The translations under genes and the position numbers were made by a program. DNA of 64,000 nt from Lutibacter litoralis (lineage in GTDB: Bacteria; Bacteroidota; Bacteroidia; Flavobacteriales; Flavobacteriaceae). Shown piece by piece: positions 18,970 through 28,654 of this stretch (position 1 is the first letter of the stretch; each line of letters opens with the position of its first letter). The notes below the pieces were generated by a model. The model was not told the origin of the DNA and did no database searches. It saw only the letters and a program-made list of their open reading frames with translations. The stretch is taken from contig NZ_BMNS01000001.1 of assembly GCF_014646675.1 (NCBI RefSeq), positions 242,212 through 306,211 on the forward strand. The letters are read 5' to 3'.

Positions 18970-19809
18970 TTATAAACTTATATTATCAATAAGTCGTATT
19001 TCTCCTGCAAAAACAGCTATAAAAGCTCTACATTTTTGATTAGGATTCTTGTTTTTTATTGTTTGAAGAGTTTCTTCATCTGCAATGTCAAAATATTCTA
19101 GTTCCAAAAGAGGTTGTTTTTTAAATTCATTTTCAACCCAATCTATGACTTCTAAAGCTCTTTTTGTGCCAAACTTCATTTTAGCTTCTTTTAGTGTTTT
19201 GTAGATAAATGGTGCTGCATCTCTATGCGATTCTGTCAGTCTGGCATTTCTAGAACTCATTGCCAATCCATCTTCTTCTCTATAAATATCACAGCCTACA
19301 ATTTTCACAGGCATTTTATGGTTTTTTACCATATTCCTAATTATTTGTAGCTGCTGAAAATCTTTTTCACCAAAATAAGCTTTTTTTGGTTTTACAATTT
19401 CAAACAAACGTTTTACAATGGTTCCAACACCATTAAAATGACCTTCTCTAAATTTCCCTTCCATTTGATGCTCTAAACCATCAAAATTAAAGGCTTGTGA
19501 CGTAATATTATTTGCATAGATTTCATTCGCTGAAGGAGCAAAAACGATATCGCAAAACACGCCTTTTAAAAGGGAAAGATCTTTGTCTATTGTTTTAGGA
19601 TAATTTATTAAATCTTCTTGTTTATCAAACTGAGTTGGGTTAACAAAAACACTTACTACAACAATATCATTTTCTTTTTTAGCCCTTTCTATAAGAGATA
19701 AATGGCCTTTATGAAGCGCACCCATAGTTGGTACAAAACCAATAGTAGTTCCCTTTTTTAACGACTTAATCTTTTCTTGTACCGATTTTATTTTAGCAAA
19801 AACTAACAT
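18970..19809 (-). CDS. panC: Pantoate-beta-alanine ligase
   Basis: A 279-residue pantothenate synthetase that joins pantoate to beta-alanine using ATP. Motifs: FVPTMGALHKGHLSLIERA (HxGH nucleotide site), VSVFVNPTQF, FGEKDFQQLQIIR and GLAMSSRNARL (KMSKS-like). First gene of the panC-panD-membrane protein-radA operon with a -7 box at 19841-19848. Confidence 0.96.
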   Translation of the reverse strand: MLVFAKIKSVQEKIKSLKKGTTIGFVPTMGALHKGHLSLIERAKKENDIVVVSVFVNPTQFDKQEDLINYPKTIDKDLSLLKGVFCDIVFAPSANEIYANNITSQAFNFDGLEHQMEGKFREGHFNGVGTIVKRLFEIVKPKKAYFGEKDFQQLQIIRNMVKNHKMPVKIVGCDIYREEDGLAMSSRNARLTESHRDAAPFIYKTLKEAKMKFGTKRALEVIDWVENEFKKQPLLELEYFDIADEETLQTIKNKNPNQKCRAFIAVFAGEIRLIDNISL

Positions 19810-19840
19810 AGTCTATTTGTTAATAAACGTTAAAAGCGTG

Positions 19841-19848
19841 CAAACTTA
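19841..19848 (-). promoter_or_regulatory. -7 box of panC operon
   Basis: TAAGTTTG on the minus strand is a perfect TAnnTTTG, 31 bp upstream of the panC ATG. A clear -33 TTTG at 19 bp is missing. Confidence 0.4.
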
Positions 19849-19881
19849 CATTTTTCAAGTCAAAATCTACATAAATTTTCG

Positions 19882-19889
19882 TAATTTTG
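19882..19889 (+). promoter_or_regulatory. -7 box of starch-synthase-like gene operon
   Basis: TAATTTTG on the plus strand matches TAnnTTTG, 28 bp upstream of the ATG at 19918. It is divergent from the panC box in the same 108-bp gap. Confidence 0.4.
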
Positions 19890-19917
19890 CATAATCTTTA
19901 AAATAAAAGGTTGGAAT

Positions 19918-20724
19918 ATGAAAGATAAGAGAGTATTGGTTGTTTCATCGGAAGTTGTACCTTATTTACCTGAAAACGAACTATCTATAACTTCATTTGA
20001 AGTAGCAAAAATGATTCATGGACAGGGAGGCCAGACACGTATTTTTATGCCTCGCTATGGATTAATTAATGAAAGAAGACATCAATTACACGAAGTTATC
20101 CGCTTATCTGGAATGAATTTAGTGATTAATGACATGGATATGCCTTTAATTATAAAAGTTGCTTCTATTCCAAAAGAAAGAATGCAAGTTTATTTTATAG
20201 ATAACGATGAATATTTTAAACGTAAGGCCTTGTTTACAGACGAAGATAATGAGCTGTTTAAAGACAATGACGAGCGCGCCATATTTTTTGCAAAAGGTGT
20301 TGTTGAAACTGTAAAAAAATTAAATTGGGCTCCAGATATTATACATGTTCACGGATGGATGGCTTCACTTTTACCATTGTATATTAAAGAATACTATAAA
20401 AATGATCCTTTATTTACAGACAGTAAAATTGTAACATCTCTTTATAATAATGGATTTGAAGGTTCTTTAAATGACAATTTTAATGAAAAAATTAAATTTG
20501 ACGGTATAGACGCTTCCAAACTTAAGACTATCACAAACCCAAACTATACAAATATTTTAATTAATGCAATTGAAAATTCCGATGCTCTTATTAAAGGTAG
20601 CGAAGAACTCCCAAATGAGCTATTAGAATCTTTAAAAACAAGCAATAAACCTGTATTAGATTACTTTCCACCAGAAGAGTTTGAAAATAAGTATACAGAA
20701 TTTTATAGTAACAACGTTCTATAG
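19918..20724 (+). CDS. Short glycogen/starch synthase-like protein (GT5 N-terminal domain only)
   Basis: A 268-residue protein with the N-terminal Rossmann lobe of GlgA: VLVVSSEVVPYLPENELS, GGQTRIFMPRYGLINERRHQ and APDIIHVHGWMASLLPLYI. It ends where the second (GT1, nucleotide-sugar) lobe of about 200 residues should begin. The usual KxGGL ADP-glucose loop is not seen. Such short forms are conserved in Flavobacteriia upstream of a DUF4270 gene, so this looks like a stable family rather than a truncation. Catalysis is doubtful; a binding or regulatory role is possible. 29 bp before the DUF4270 gene, then glmS. Confidence 0.82.
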   Translation: MKDKRVLVVSSEVVPYLPENELSITSFEVAKMIHGQGGQTRIFMPRYGLINERRHQLHEVIRLSGMNLVINDMDMPLIIKVASIPKERMQVYFIDNDEYFKRKALFTDEDNELFKDNDERAIFFAKGVVETVKKLNWAPDIIHVHGWMASLLPLYIKEYYKNDPLFTDSKIVTSLYNNGFEGSLNDNFNEKIKFDGIDASKLKTITNPNYTNILINAIENSDALIKGSEELPNELLESLKTSNKPVLDYFPPEEFENKYTEFYSNNVL

Positions 20725-20753
20725 TTTAAACCTAACAAATAGTAATTTATAAT

Positions 20754-22280
20754 ATGACAACAAAAGTTGTAAGTACATTTAAATACTTAGCAGTATTTTC
20801 TTTGGTGATTTTTTCACTTATCTCATGTGAAAAAGAAATTGAAAGTGTTGGAGTAAGCCTTATTGATAATGACACCTTTAATACCAATAAATTTACCTCA
20901 GAAGTTAAAACAGAAAATGAAAATATTGAACGCGTACCTGCAAATATATTACCACAATATTTATTAGGAGTTTATGCCGATGAAGAATTTGGAAAATTAA
21001 AAGCATCTATTGTAACGCAACTAAATTTACCAACATTTGGTGAATCTTATGTTTCAGGTTATGGAGACAATACCGCTATAGATTCGGTACTTATCCATAT
21101 ACCTTATCAAGCTACAAGAATAGAAGATTATACAGACGGAAAACCTAAATTCTCTATAGATTCTGTATTTGGAAATAAAGACGTTCCTTTTCAATTAAAT
21201 ATTTTTGAATTAAAAACGTTTTTAAATACACTAGACCCTAACGATCCTTCAAAACAAGCTATTTACTATTCCGATAAAGAATTTCAAAAAGGAGATATTC
21301 CATTGTTTTCAGGAGATTTTAAAATAAATCCGAATGATACAGTAACATATATTAAAAGATATTTGAATGATGGTTTAACGGTTTATGATATTGATACTAT
21401 TAAAAATGATAATTTAGGTCCTTCAATTAAACTTCCTTTAAATGAAACCTTAATACACCAACTTTTTGTTGAAAATCCTTCAAATTCAGAATTTTTAAAT
21501 AGCGATAATTTTAGTCGTTATTTTAGAGGTTTATATATCGAGGCTGCGGAATTAATGAGTGAAAAAGCACAGCTATTGTCATTAAATATGGCAACTGCAA
21601 AAATGGTGATTTATTATTCTAAAACTGAAGATGAAACAGATGTACAAGATTTGAACGGTAATGGTACAAAAGGAGAAGAAAATGTTAGAACAAAACATGT
21701 TTATAATTTTGCTTTCGGATCTATTAAATCCAATATATTAGAAAGAGATTATACAAATTCTAAACTCTCGGGAGACGATAGAATATATGTTCAAGGTGCT
21801 GGTGGTTCAATAGCAACTGTTGAGCTATTTTCAAATGAAAATTTAACTGATCTTAGAGCTAACAATTGGCTAATAACAGATGCTAATTTAACACTTTACG
21901 TAGATCAAAATGCTTCTTCAAACATAATTCCTGAGCAACTTTTTGTTTATAATTACGATGAAAAAGAGCAACTTTTAGATATGGTTTCTGAAGGAATTTT
22001 AACAGTTGGAGGAACTTTAGAAAGAGATGATGATGGAAACCCTTATAAGTATACATTTAAAATCACCGATTATATTTCTGAATTATTAAAATCTGATGAA
22101 CCTCTTGACTTAGTAAAACTTGGAATTAAAGTTTATAATTCTTCTGATGCACCAACAAGCATTACAGATGTTGAGTTAAAAAACTATAGTTGGAATCCGA
22201 AAGGAGTTGTTTTATACAATGAAAGTGCTGGAGATAAAAGGGTTAAACTTGAAGTAACTTATACAGAATTAAATAATTAA
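20754..22280 (+). CDS. DUF4270 lipoprotein
   Basis: A 508-residue lipoprotein with signal peptide ending in lipobox SLISC. The DUF4270 core starts CEKEIESVGVSLIDNDTFNTNKF and includes LLGVYADEEFGKLKASIVTQL, IDSVLIHIPYQ, FSRYFRGLYIEAA and VYNSSDAPTSITDVELKNYSW. The family is widespread in Bacteroidota with unknown function, likely on the outer membrane or surface. It sits between the starch-synthase-like gene and glmS (14 bp), implying one transcript and maybe a surface-glycan link. Confidence 0.87.
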   Translation: MTTKVVSTFKYLAVFSLVIFSLISCEKEIESVGVSLIDNDTFNTNKFTSEVKTENENIERVPANILPQYLLGVYADEEFGKLKASIVTQLNLPTFGESYVSGYGDNTAIDSVLIHIPYQATRIEDYTDGKPKFSIDSVFGNKDVPFQLNIFELKTFLNTLDPNDPSKQAIYYSDKEFQKGDIPLFSGDFKINPNDTVTYIKRYLNDGLTVYDIDTIKNDNLGPSIKLPLNETLIHQLFVENPSNSEFLNSDNFSRYFRGLYIEAAELMSEKAQLLSLNMATAKMVIYYSKTEDETDVQDLNGNGTKGEENVRTKHVYNFAFGSIKSNILERDYTNSKLSGDDRIYVQGAGGSIATVELFSNENLTDLRANNWLITDANLTLYVDQNASSNIIPEQLFVYNYDEKEQLLDMVSEGILTVGGTLERDDDGNPYKYTFKITDYISELLKSDEPLDLVKLGIKVYNSSDAPTSITDVELKNYSWNPKGVVLYNESAGDKRVKLEVTYTELNN

Positions 22281-22294
22281 AATTTTCGCTTTTT

Positions 22295-24148
22295 ATGTGT
22301 GGAATTACTGGATACTTGGGTTTTAGAGAAGCATATCCAATAGTTATTAACGGTTTACAGAGATTAGAATACAGAGGTTATGATAGTGCTGGAATTGTTT
22401 TAACTTCAACAGAAGACAAACTAAAGCTTTTTAAAACCAAAGGTAAAGTAGCCGAATTAAAAAAAATTATTGAAAATAATAACTCCACAGGAAATTTAGC
22501 ATTAGGTCATACACGTTGGGCTACTCATGGTATTCCTAGTACTGAAAATTCACATCCGCATATTTCAAATTCAGGAAATTTAGCAATTGTACACAATGGT
22601 ATTATTGAAAATTATGATACTATTAAAAAAGAACTTATAAAAAGAGGTTACACATTTAAAAGTGAAACTGATACCGAAGTTTTAGTAAATTTAATTGAAG
22701 AAGTTCAACTAAAAAACAACTGTAAATTAGGTAAAGCTGTACAGTTGGCACTTACAAATGTAGTTGGAGCTTATGCAATTGCTGTGTACGATATAAGCAA
22801 AGCCGACGAAATTATAGTTGCAAAATTAGGAAGCCCTTTAGCGATTGGTATTGGGGAAAACAATACAGAATTTTTTATAGCATCTGATGCTTCTCCATTT
22901 ATTGAATATACAAAAGATGCCATTTATTTAGATGATGAAGAATTAGCGATAATTAAGCTCGGAAAAAAAATTAGAGTTCGAAAAATTAACGACGATTCTT
23001 TTGTTGAACCTTACATTCAAGAGTTAAAACTTAATTTAGAACAAATAGAAAAAGGTGGTTATGATCACTTTATGTTAAAAGAAATTCATGAGCAACCAAA
23101 TGCAATTTCAGATACTTATAGAGGACGCCTTTTAGCAGATAAAGGCATTATTAAAATGGGTAGTGTTGATAACAACATTACTAAATTTTTAAACGCAAAG
23201 CGTATTATTATTGTTGCTTGCGGAACCTCTTGGCACGCTGGGTTAGTTGGAGAATATCTTATTGAAGAATTTGCCAGAATTCCTGTTGAGGTTGAATACG
23301 CATCAGAATTTAGATATAGAAATCCAATAATAAGTAAAGACGATATTGTAATCGCTATTTCTCAATCTGGAGAAACTGCAGATACTTTGGCTGCAATTAA
23401 ATTAGCAAAAGCAAATGGTGCTTTTGTTTTTGGAATTTGTAATGTTGTAGGTTCTTCCATTGCTAGGGAAACAAATTCTGGAGCATATACACACGCAGGT
23501 CCAGAAATTGGTGTAGCTTCTACCAAAGCATTTACCACACAAATAACTGTGCTTTCTTTAATAGCTCTAAAGTTAGGTAATTTAAAAGGAGAGCTGTCTA
23601 ATTCTAAGTTTAATAACTATTTACAAGAATTAAAATTAATACCTTCAAAAGTAACAGAAGTATTAAAAATTAATACTGAAATTGAAAAAATAGCCGCAAT
23701 TTATAAAGATGCGCCAAATTGTTTGTATTTAGGGAGAGGGTTTAATTTTCCAGTTGCCTTAGAAGGTGCTTTAAAACTAAAAGAAATCTCTTATATACAC
23801 GCTGAAGGCTATCCAGCAGCTGAAATGAAACACGGTCCTATCGCTTTAATTGATGCTTCTATGCCTGTAATTGTAATTGCAACCAAAAAAGGACATTACG
23901 AAAAAGTTGTAAGCAATATTCAAGAAATTAAATCCAGAAAAGGAAAAATTATTGCTATTGTTACCAAAGGAGATACTGTTGTAAAAGAAATTGCAGATCA
24001 TGTTATTGAAATTCCAGAAACCGAAGAAGCATTTACTCCGTTATTAACCACAATTCCTTTACAATTATTGTCTTATTATATTGCTGTAATGCGCGGTTGT
24101 AATGTAGATCAGCCTCGTAATTTAGCTAAGTCTGTAACGGTAGAATAA
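22295..24148 (+). CDS. glmS: Glutamine-fructose-6-phosphate aminotransferase (isomerizing)
   Basis: A 617-residue enzyme producing glucosamine-6-phosphate, the entry to UDP-GlcNAc. The N-terminal nucleophile Cys2 is in MCGITGYLG. The glutaminase domain has GHTRWATHG and HNGIIENY. Two SIS domains follow (ACGTSWHAGLVGEYL, ISQSGETADTLAA, GIARET-type region, STKAFTTQ), and it ends DQPRNLAKSVTVE. Full length. Third gene of the operon. The stop lies 9 bp from convergent batE with no room for a terminator. No glmS ribozyme is seen upstream; the 14-bp gap excludes one. Confidence 0.97.
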   Translation: MCGITGYLGFREAYPIVINGLQRLEYRGYDSAGIVLTSTEDKLKLFKTKGKVAELKKIIENNNSTGNLALGHTRWATHGIPSTENSHPHISNSGNLAIVHNGIIENYDTIKKELIKRGYTFKSETDTEVLVNLIEEVQLKNNCKLGKAVQLALTNVVGAYAIAVYDISKADEIIVAKLGSPLAIGIGENNTEFFIASDASPFIEYTKDAIYLDDEELAIIKLGKKIRVRKINDDSFVEPYIQELKLNLEQIEKGGYDHFMLKEIHEQPNAISDTYRGRLLADKGIIKMGSVDNNITKFLNAKRIIIVACGTSWHAGLVGEYLIEEFARIPVEVEYASEFRYRNPIISKDDIVIAISQSGETADTLAAIKLAKANGAFVFGICNVVGSSIARETNSGAYTHAGPEIGVASTKAFTTQITVLSLIALKLGNLKGELSNSKFNNYLQELKLIPSKVTEVLKINTEIEKIAAIYKDAPNCLYLGRGFNFPVALEGALKLKEISYIHAEGYPAAEMKHGPIALIDASMPVIVIATKKGHYEKVVSNIQEIKSRKGKIIAIVTKGDTVVKEIADHVIEIPETEEAFTPLLTTIPLQLLSYYIAVMRGCNVDQPRNLAKSVTVE

Positions 24149-24157
24149 AATTAATAA

Positions 24158-24910
24158 CTAAATTTCTTTTAAAGCATCGGCGTAAATCCAGCCAGTTTTA
24201 CCATCGGCTATTTTAATTTTTTTCCAGTTATCTAGTTTATCTAAAACTATTACTTTAGTGCCTTCGTGCAATTCAAAAATTTCATCACTGCTGGCAGACG
24301 GCGCATTCATTATTTCAACTTTTGGAGAAAAGATAATAGCCACTCTATCTTTTTGAACCGTTTTAAAATTATTATACGCAAAAAACACGGTTACAATCAT
24401 AATAAAAACAGCAAAAATACTGGTGTTAAAATAAAATAATTTCTTTGTTGATGAAGTTGAAAAATAATACAACAAAAACAATAAAGAGGCTAAAAATGAA
24501 GCTATTACTGCCATAATTGCCCAAGTATCAAAAGGTAATTTTTGAATTATATTGGCAGAGAATCGTTGTAAAAAGGTTTTTGGTAATTCTTCAATAACAT
24601 CAATGGTCATTCTTTTTGCAAATGCCAAATTTGCTTTCGCATCTGCATTTGCAGGATTTACTTTTAAAGCTTTTTCATAATAATAAATTGCAGGTGCAAC
24701 TTTATTCATTTTATAATAACAATTTGCAATGTTAAAATACAAATCGTCGCTTTCCATTCCTTGTTCTTCAATGGCTAAATAAACACCAACGGCTCTGGTA
24801 TAATTTTCTTCTTTATAAAAAGTGTTTCCTTCAGCAAATAGTTTGTTTACTTCTTGTGAATAAGCAACTAGGCTGAACATCAATATTATTATGCAAACTA
24901 TTTTTTTCAT
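24158..24910 (-). CDS. batE: BatE-like TPR and SH3-domain protein
   Basis: A 250-residue protein. A signal peptide ends at LVAYSQE, followed by TPR repeats (NKLFAEGNTFYKEENYTRAVGVYLAIE, DLYFNIANCYYKMNKVAPAIYYYEKAL). Two membrane segments follow (WAIMAVIASFLASLLFLLYYF and TSIFAVFIMIVTVFF), then a C-terminal bacterial SH3-like domain (EGTKVIVLDKLDNWKKIKIADGKTGWIYA). Last gene of the Bat operon, 1 bp after batD. Bat proteins were named for Bacteroides aerotolerance and act at the cell envelope; the biochemical role of BatE is not established. Confidence 0.87.
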   Translation of the reverse strand: MKKIVCIIILMFSLVAYSQEVNKLFAEGNTFYKEENYTRAVGVYLAIEEQGMESDDLYFNIANCYYKMNKVAPAIYYYEKALKVNPANADAKANLAFAKRMTIDVIEELPKTFLQRFSANIIQKLPFDTWAIMAVIASFLASLLFLLYYFSTSSTKKLFYFNTSIFAVFIMIVTVFFAYNNFKTVQKDRVAIIFSPKVEIMNAPSASSDEIFELHEGTKVIVLDKLDNWKKIKIADGKTGWIYADALKEI

Positions 24911-24911
24911 A

Positions 24912-26681
24912 TTATAATTGCTTATCTATATTGGTTATTACTTCTTTTGCTTTCTCAAATTCTTGCTCCATCATAACATTTGTTGTTGGGGTATAACGTG
25001 CAAAATAGCAATCGTTTAACACTTCTACAAACTGTTTAATTATTGCAGCATCAACGCTTTTTTCAGTTAATATTTCTGAAATTCTTTCTTTAGAGATTTC
25101 AGAAGTTTCTACTTGTAATTTGGCTTTTAGAAAATTATGCAATGCTTTTTCAAGAGCAACATAAAATGCTTCTTGATTTCCAAGTTGTTTTTTAGCTTCA
25201 GATAAATATTTTTTTGCCAATCTATCTGCTTTTCTAATTTTATTTCCAAAAACATCACTTGCACGTTGTGCGCGTTTTTTTCCGATGATAATTGCTATTG
25301 GAATTGCTAAAAATGGTAGCAAAAGTAGTAAGTAAAATAATTTTGAATTTAAAAACTCTGATTTAATTTTAGGCTGTAAATTTGCATCTAAGGCAATAAA
25401 TCTAAAATTATTACCAGTAACAACCACATTCTGTTTTGGTGTTGTAACCTCTTTATTATTGGCTACTGACGGCAGTTCTTTACCTTCGGTTACATCTACA
25501 ATTGTTGCCGGAGCCGTAATTGTTATATATTTTTCTTCTGTAGGATTAAAATAAGAAAATGCAACCTCTGGTATTTTATATTTTCCTTTATATTGTGGCA
25601 CAACCGTGTAAATATCTGAAATAGTTCCTCGTAAACCTGTTAAAGATGTTGTTACTTGTTCTTTATGTTCTGGAGTATATACTTCTAATTCTACAGGTGT
25701 AACTATTTTAGGAATTTCAAATAATTTTAAATTTCCTTTTCCTGAAACCTTTACTGTTAATTGCGCAGCATCATTTGCTTTTAGTACATTTTTATTTGCT
25801 TTAATTTGAAAGTCAAAATCTCCTACTGCGCCAGCAAAATCTATAGGTTTATTTTTTTCTGGTAATTGCTTTACGTTTACAGTTCTTATAGCAGATGCCG
25901 TAGCATAATTAATATTTTTTGTAATCATATTACCAAAAAAATCACCTCTACCTGTTGGAATACCAACCGAAAAATCCATTTTTATTGGCTCTACTTTTAA
26001 TTTTCCATCTCTTTGTGGAATTAATACCGCCCGTTTTAAAACAATGTATCTGTAATCTTCTCCGTTGTATTTTCCTTTTTTAACGGTGATATCTTTTACT
26101 TCAATATCCTGATTCCAAAAGCCACTGTATTGAGGAGATTCACTTACGCGCCAATCGTTAACACTAATATTTTCACTCACAAAAAGTTTATAAACAACAT
26201 AAATTCCTTCACCAACATAAGGATTTAAATTTGAAACTTCAGCAACTAAATGAATATTTTGTTGTGCAATATATTCTGGATTATTAGGATCTTTAGGAAT
26301 TTCTACTGCATCTAAAACAGTAATTTTAACGGCATTGGATTTTATAATTTGATCGTTATATTCTATTTCAGCAGGAGCAATTAAAAATTCACCTTCTTTT
26401 TTGGGTTCAAGAATGTAAATATAAGATTGGGCATAGCTAGCTTTTCCGTTTATCCAAGATTGATTTACCGATGAACTTGGGCCACCAACCACTTTAAAAT
26501 TAGTAAATGGCGGTGCTTTAAAATTATCCGCTCCTTGTTTATTTACTGTAAAAACAATTCTAAATCTCTGATTTACACCTAATTTGTCTTTACTTACAGT
26601 TGTTTTAAGCTCAACTTGAGCAAAAAACACTTGCGAGGTAAATAATAAAATAGTTACTATGTAAAACTTCAATAATTTCAT
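24912..26681 (-). CDS. batD: BatD oxygen-tolerance family protein
   Basis: A 589-residue periplasm-facing membrane protein. A signal peptide ends at VFFAQ, followed by BatD beta-sandwich repeats (KLGVNQRFRIVFTVNKQGADNF, PYVGEGIYVVYKLFVSE, ANDAAQLTVKVSGKGNLKLFEIP). A transmembrane helix (LFYLLLLLPFLAIPIAIIIG) and a cytosolic helical tail (about residues 480-589) close it. It presumably forms a complex with the von Willebrand proteins BatA and BatB. 1 bp before batE; the 97-bp gap to batC is the largest inside the operon and shows no convincing terminator. Confidence 0.9.
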   Translation of the reverse strand: MKLLKFYIVTILLFTSQVFFAQVELKTTVSKDKLGVNQRFRIVFTVNKQGADNFKAPPFTNFKVVGGPSSSVNQSWINGKASYAQSYIYILEPKKEGEFLIAPAEIEYNDQIIKSNAVKITVLDAVEIPKDPNNPEYIAQQNIHLVAEVSNLNPYVGEGIYVVYKLFVSENISVNDWRVSESPQYSGFWNQDIEVKDITVKKGKYNGEDYRYIVLKRAVLIPQRDGKLKVEPIKMDFSVGIPTGRGDFFGNMITKNINYATASAIRTVNVKQLPEKNKPIDFAGAVGDFDFQIKANKNVLKANDAAQLTVKVSGKGNLKLFEIPKIVTPVELEVYTPEHKEQVTTSLTGLRGTISDIYTVVPQYKGKYKIPEVAFSYFNPTEEKYITITAPATIVDVTEGKELPSVANNKEVTTPKQNVVVTGNNFRFIALDANLQPKIKSEFLNSKLFYLLLLLPFLAIPIAIIIGKKRAQRASDVFGNKIRKADRLAKKYLSEAKKQLGNQEAFYVALEKALHNFLKAKLQVETSEISKERISEILTEKSVDAAIIKQFVEVLNDCYFARYTPTTNVMMEQEFEKAKEVITNIDKQL

Positions 26682-26778
26682 CTGTTAATATTTATTGTCA
26701 TCTTATGGTCAGATGGAACATCCTAGCTTCTAAAACCTATCTGAAAATAAAGTTTTAGTGATGGGTGTTTCATTTTAA

Positions 26779-27585
26779 TTACCAGTCTTTTTCTTGTTTA
26801 ACTTTTTTCCCTTTTGCTTTTTCAGCATTTAATTTTTTCTGAGTTTTATTTTCTTCGTTGTTCATAGCTTCTAACAACTGTTTCATTTGCTCAGGTGATA
26901 ATTGATTTTGACGTGGTTTTTGATCTTGTTTCTTTTCTTCATCTTTCTTTTCATCATTGTTTTTTGGGTCTCCTTTATCGTCCTCTTTATCTTCTCCTTT
27001 ATCCTTTTGATCTTTATTATCGTCTTTCTTTTCATCGCCTCCCCCTTCTTTATCTTTGTTTTTGTCGTCTTTATTATCCTGGTTATCTTTGTTATCCTTG
27101 TTGTCCTTATTATCTTGGTTGTCTTTATTCTGCTGGTCTTTTAACAATTCTTGAGCTAGCGCTAAATTATAACGCGTTTCATCGTCTTTAGAGTTGTTTC
27201 TCATTGAATTCTTATACGCTGCAACAGCTTTATCGTATTGCTTTTCATTCATAAAAGCATTTCCCATATTATGATAGGTTTCAGCTTTACTTATTTTATC
27301 TGTTGCTGTTTTTTCAACCAATTCGAATTGAGCAACAGCTTCTTTATTTCTATTTTGCTGATAAATTGCATTTCCTAAATTATAAGAAGCTTTTGGATAA
27401 TTTGGATTTTTAGAAAGTGCTTTTTTATAAGCAACTTCGGCCTCATCAAATTTTAATTGATTGTATAATTTGTTTCCTTCTCTAACATCTTCTCGTGCTT
27501 CACGCTCTAGCTGTTCGGAATTTTTCTGTTGCGAAAAAACCAAGCTTGTAAAACATAAAAATATAAGTACGAATCTATTTTTCAT
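26779..27585 (-). CDS. batC: BatC TPR protein
   Basis: A 268-residue protein with a signal peptide (to FSQQ) and about three TPR units (EGNKLYNQLKFDEAEVAYKKAL, KASYNLGNAIYQQNRNKEAVAQF, ETYHNMGNAFMNEKQYDKAVAAY). A low-complexity acidic-basic tract rich in Asp, Asn and Lys occupies about residues 155-235, then comes a C-terminal QLSPEQMKQLLEAMNNEE helix. The tract explains long opposite-strand open frames here. It overlaps batB by 11 bp, so translation is coupled. Confidence 0.9.
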   Translation of the reverse strand: MKNRFVLIFLCFTSLVFSQQKNSEQLEREAREDVREGNKLYNQLKFDEAEVAYKKALSKNPNYPKASYNLGNAIYQQNRNKEAVAQFELVEKTATDKISKAETYHNMGNAFMNEKQYDKAVAAYKNSMRNNSKDDETRYNLALAQELLKDQQNKDNQDNKDNKDNKDNQDNKDDKNKDKEGGGDEKKDDNKDQKDKGEDKEDDKGDPKNNDEKKDEEKKQDQKPRQNQLSPEQMKQLLEAMNNEENKTQKKLNAEKAKGKKVKQEKDW

Positions 27586-28624
27586 TCTTTTCAGTTTGAT
27601 TAAATAAATTTAATTTTTGAACCCATGTTGTTTTTTTCTCCAGCAATAATACATCTATTATTAGAAACAAAAGTCCAATACCTAAAAACCACTGAAATTG
27701 GTCTTTAAAATCTGCAAATTTCTTTGTTTCAAATTCACTTTTTTCAGCTTTCAATAAAATATCTTCAATAGTATTTATAGTTTCTTGTGTTTTGTTTCCG
27801 TTAATGTATTTGCCATTTCCTTCATCTGCAATATCTCTTAAAACAGATTCAACCATTTTGGTAATTACAACTTCACCTTTATTGTCTTTTTTATAGCTAA
27901 TAACCGAACCATTATTTCTAATAGGAATTGGAGCTCCTCTTTCTGTTCCAACTCCAACTGTATATATTTTAATACCTTGTTTTGTTGCATCTTTTGCTAA
28001 AGAAACCGTATTTTCTTCGTGGTCTTCACCATCTGAAACTATAAATAAAAATCGGTTGGTCTGTTCATCATTATCAAAATAGGTAATTCCCCTTTCTATA
28101 GCATCATTTATTGCTGTTCCCTGACTTGAAACCATATCTGGATTTGCATTTTGAAGAAACATTTTTGCCGCTGCATGGTCTGTTGTAATCGGCAGTAAAG
28201 GATACGAATTACCAGCATAAATAATAATACCGATTCTATCGCTTCCTAAATTTTCTATTACTCTGGTAATAATTTGTTTTGCCTTATCTAAACGGCTTGG
28301 TGCAATATCTTCTGCCAACATACTTTTAGAAACATCTAACGCAAAAACAATATCTACACCTTCTCTTTTAACTGTTTCTAACTTAGTTCCCATTTTTGGG
28401 TTTGTTAAAGACAATACAAGAAAAGCCAAGCCTAAACAAATTACAGTAATTTTTAAAAACGATTTAAAACTTGATTTTTCGGGACTTAGTTTTTCAATAA
28501 GGTTTTTGTCTGCAAAGTGTTTTTGGGTTCTTTTTTTCCACCAAAGCACCAACAAAAACATTACAAATACTACTGGAATAATTGCTAAGTAAATAAAATA
28601 TGTTGGTTCTTCTATTTGATACAT
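27575..28624 (-). CDS. batB: BatB von Willebrand factor A protein
   Basis: A 349-residue inner-membrane protein with N-terminal helices (YLAIIPVVFVMFLLVLWW, ITVICLGLAFLVLSLT). The VWA domain has an intact metal site: DVSKSMLAED (DxSxS), later a Thr in SSQGTAINDAI and Asp in FIVSDGEDHEENT. A C-terminal helix (FLGIGLLFLIIDVLLLE) closes it. It partners with BatA; 11-bp overlap with batC and 30 bp after batA. Confidence 0.92.
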   Translation of the reverse strand: MYQIEEPTYFIYLAIIPVVFVMFLLVLWWKKRTQKHFADKNLIEKLSPEKSSFKSFLKITVICLGLAFLVLSLTNPKMGTKLETVKREGVDIVFALDVSKSMLAEDIAPSRLDKAKQIITRVIENLGSDRIGIIIYAGNSYPLLPITTDHAAAKMFLQNANPDMVSSQGTAINDAIERGITYFDNDEQTNRFLFIVSDGEDHEENTVSLAKDATKQGIKIYTVGVGTERGAPIPIRNNGSVISYKKDNKGEVVITKMVESVLRDIADEGNGKYINGNKTQETINTIEDILLKAEKSEFETKKFADFKDQFQWFLGIGLLFLIIDVLLLEKKTTWVQKLNLFNQTEKNEK

Positions 28625-28654
28625 TTTTATTAGTTGTTAGTTTTTGGTTCTCAA

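Noticed and set aside
22281-22294. glmS ribozyme upstream of glmS
   Set aside because: The gap to the upstream gene is only 14 bp and holds no such structure.
24149-24157. Terminator between glmS and batE
   Set aside because: Only 9 bp separate the convergent genes and no hairpin with a T-run could be found.
26895-27191. Long plus-strand frames opposite batC
   Set aside because: They arise from the low-complexity Asp/Asn/Lys tract of BatC on the other strand; composition is all Leu/Phe/Ile/Tyr.
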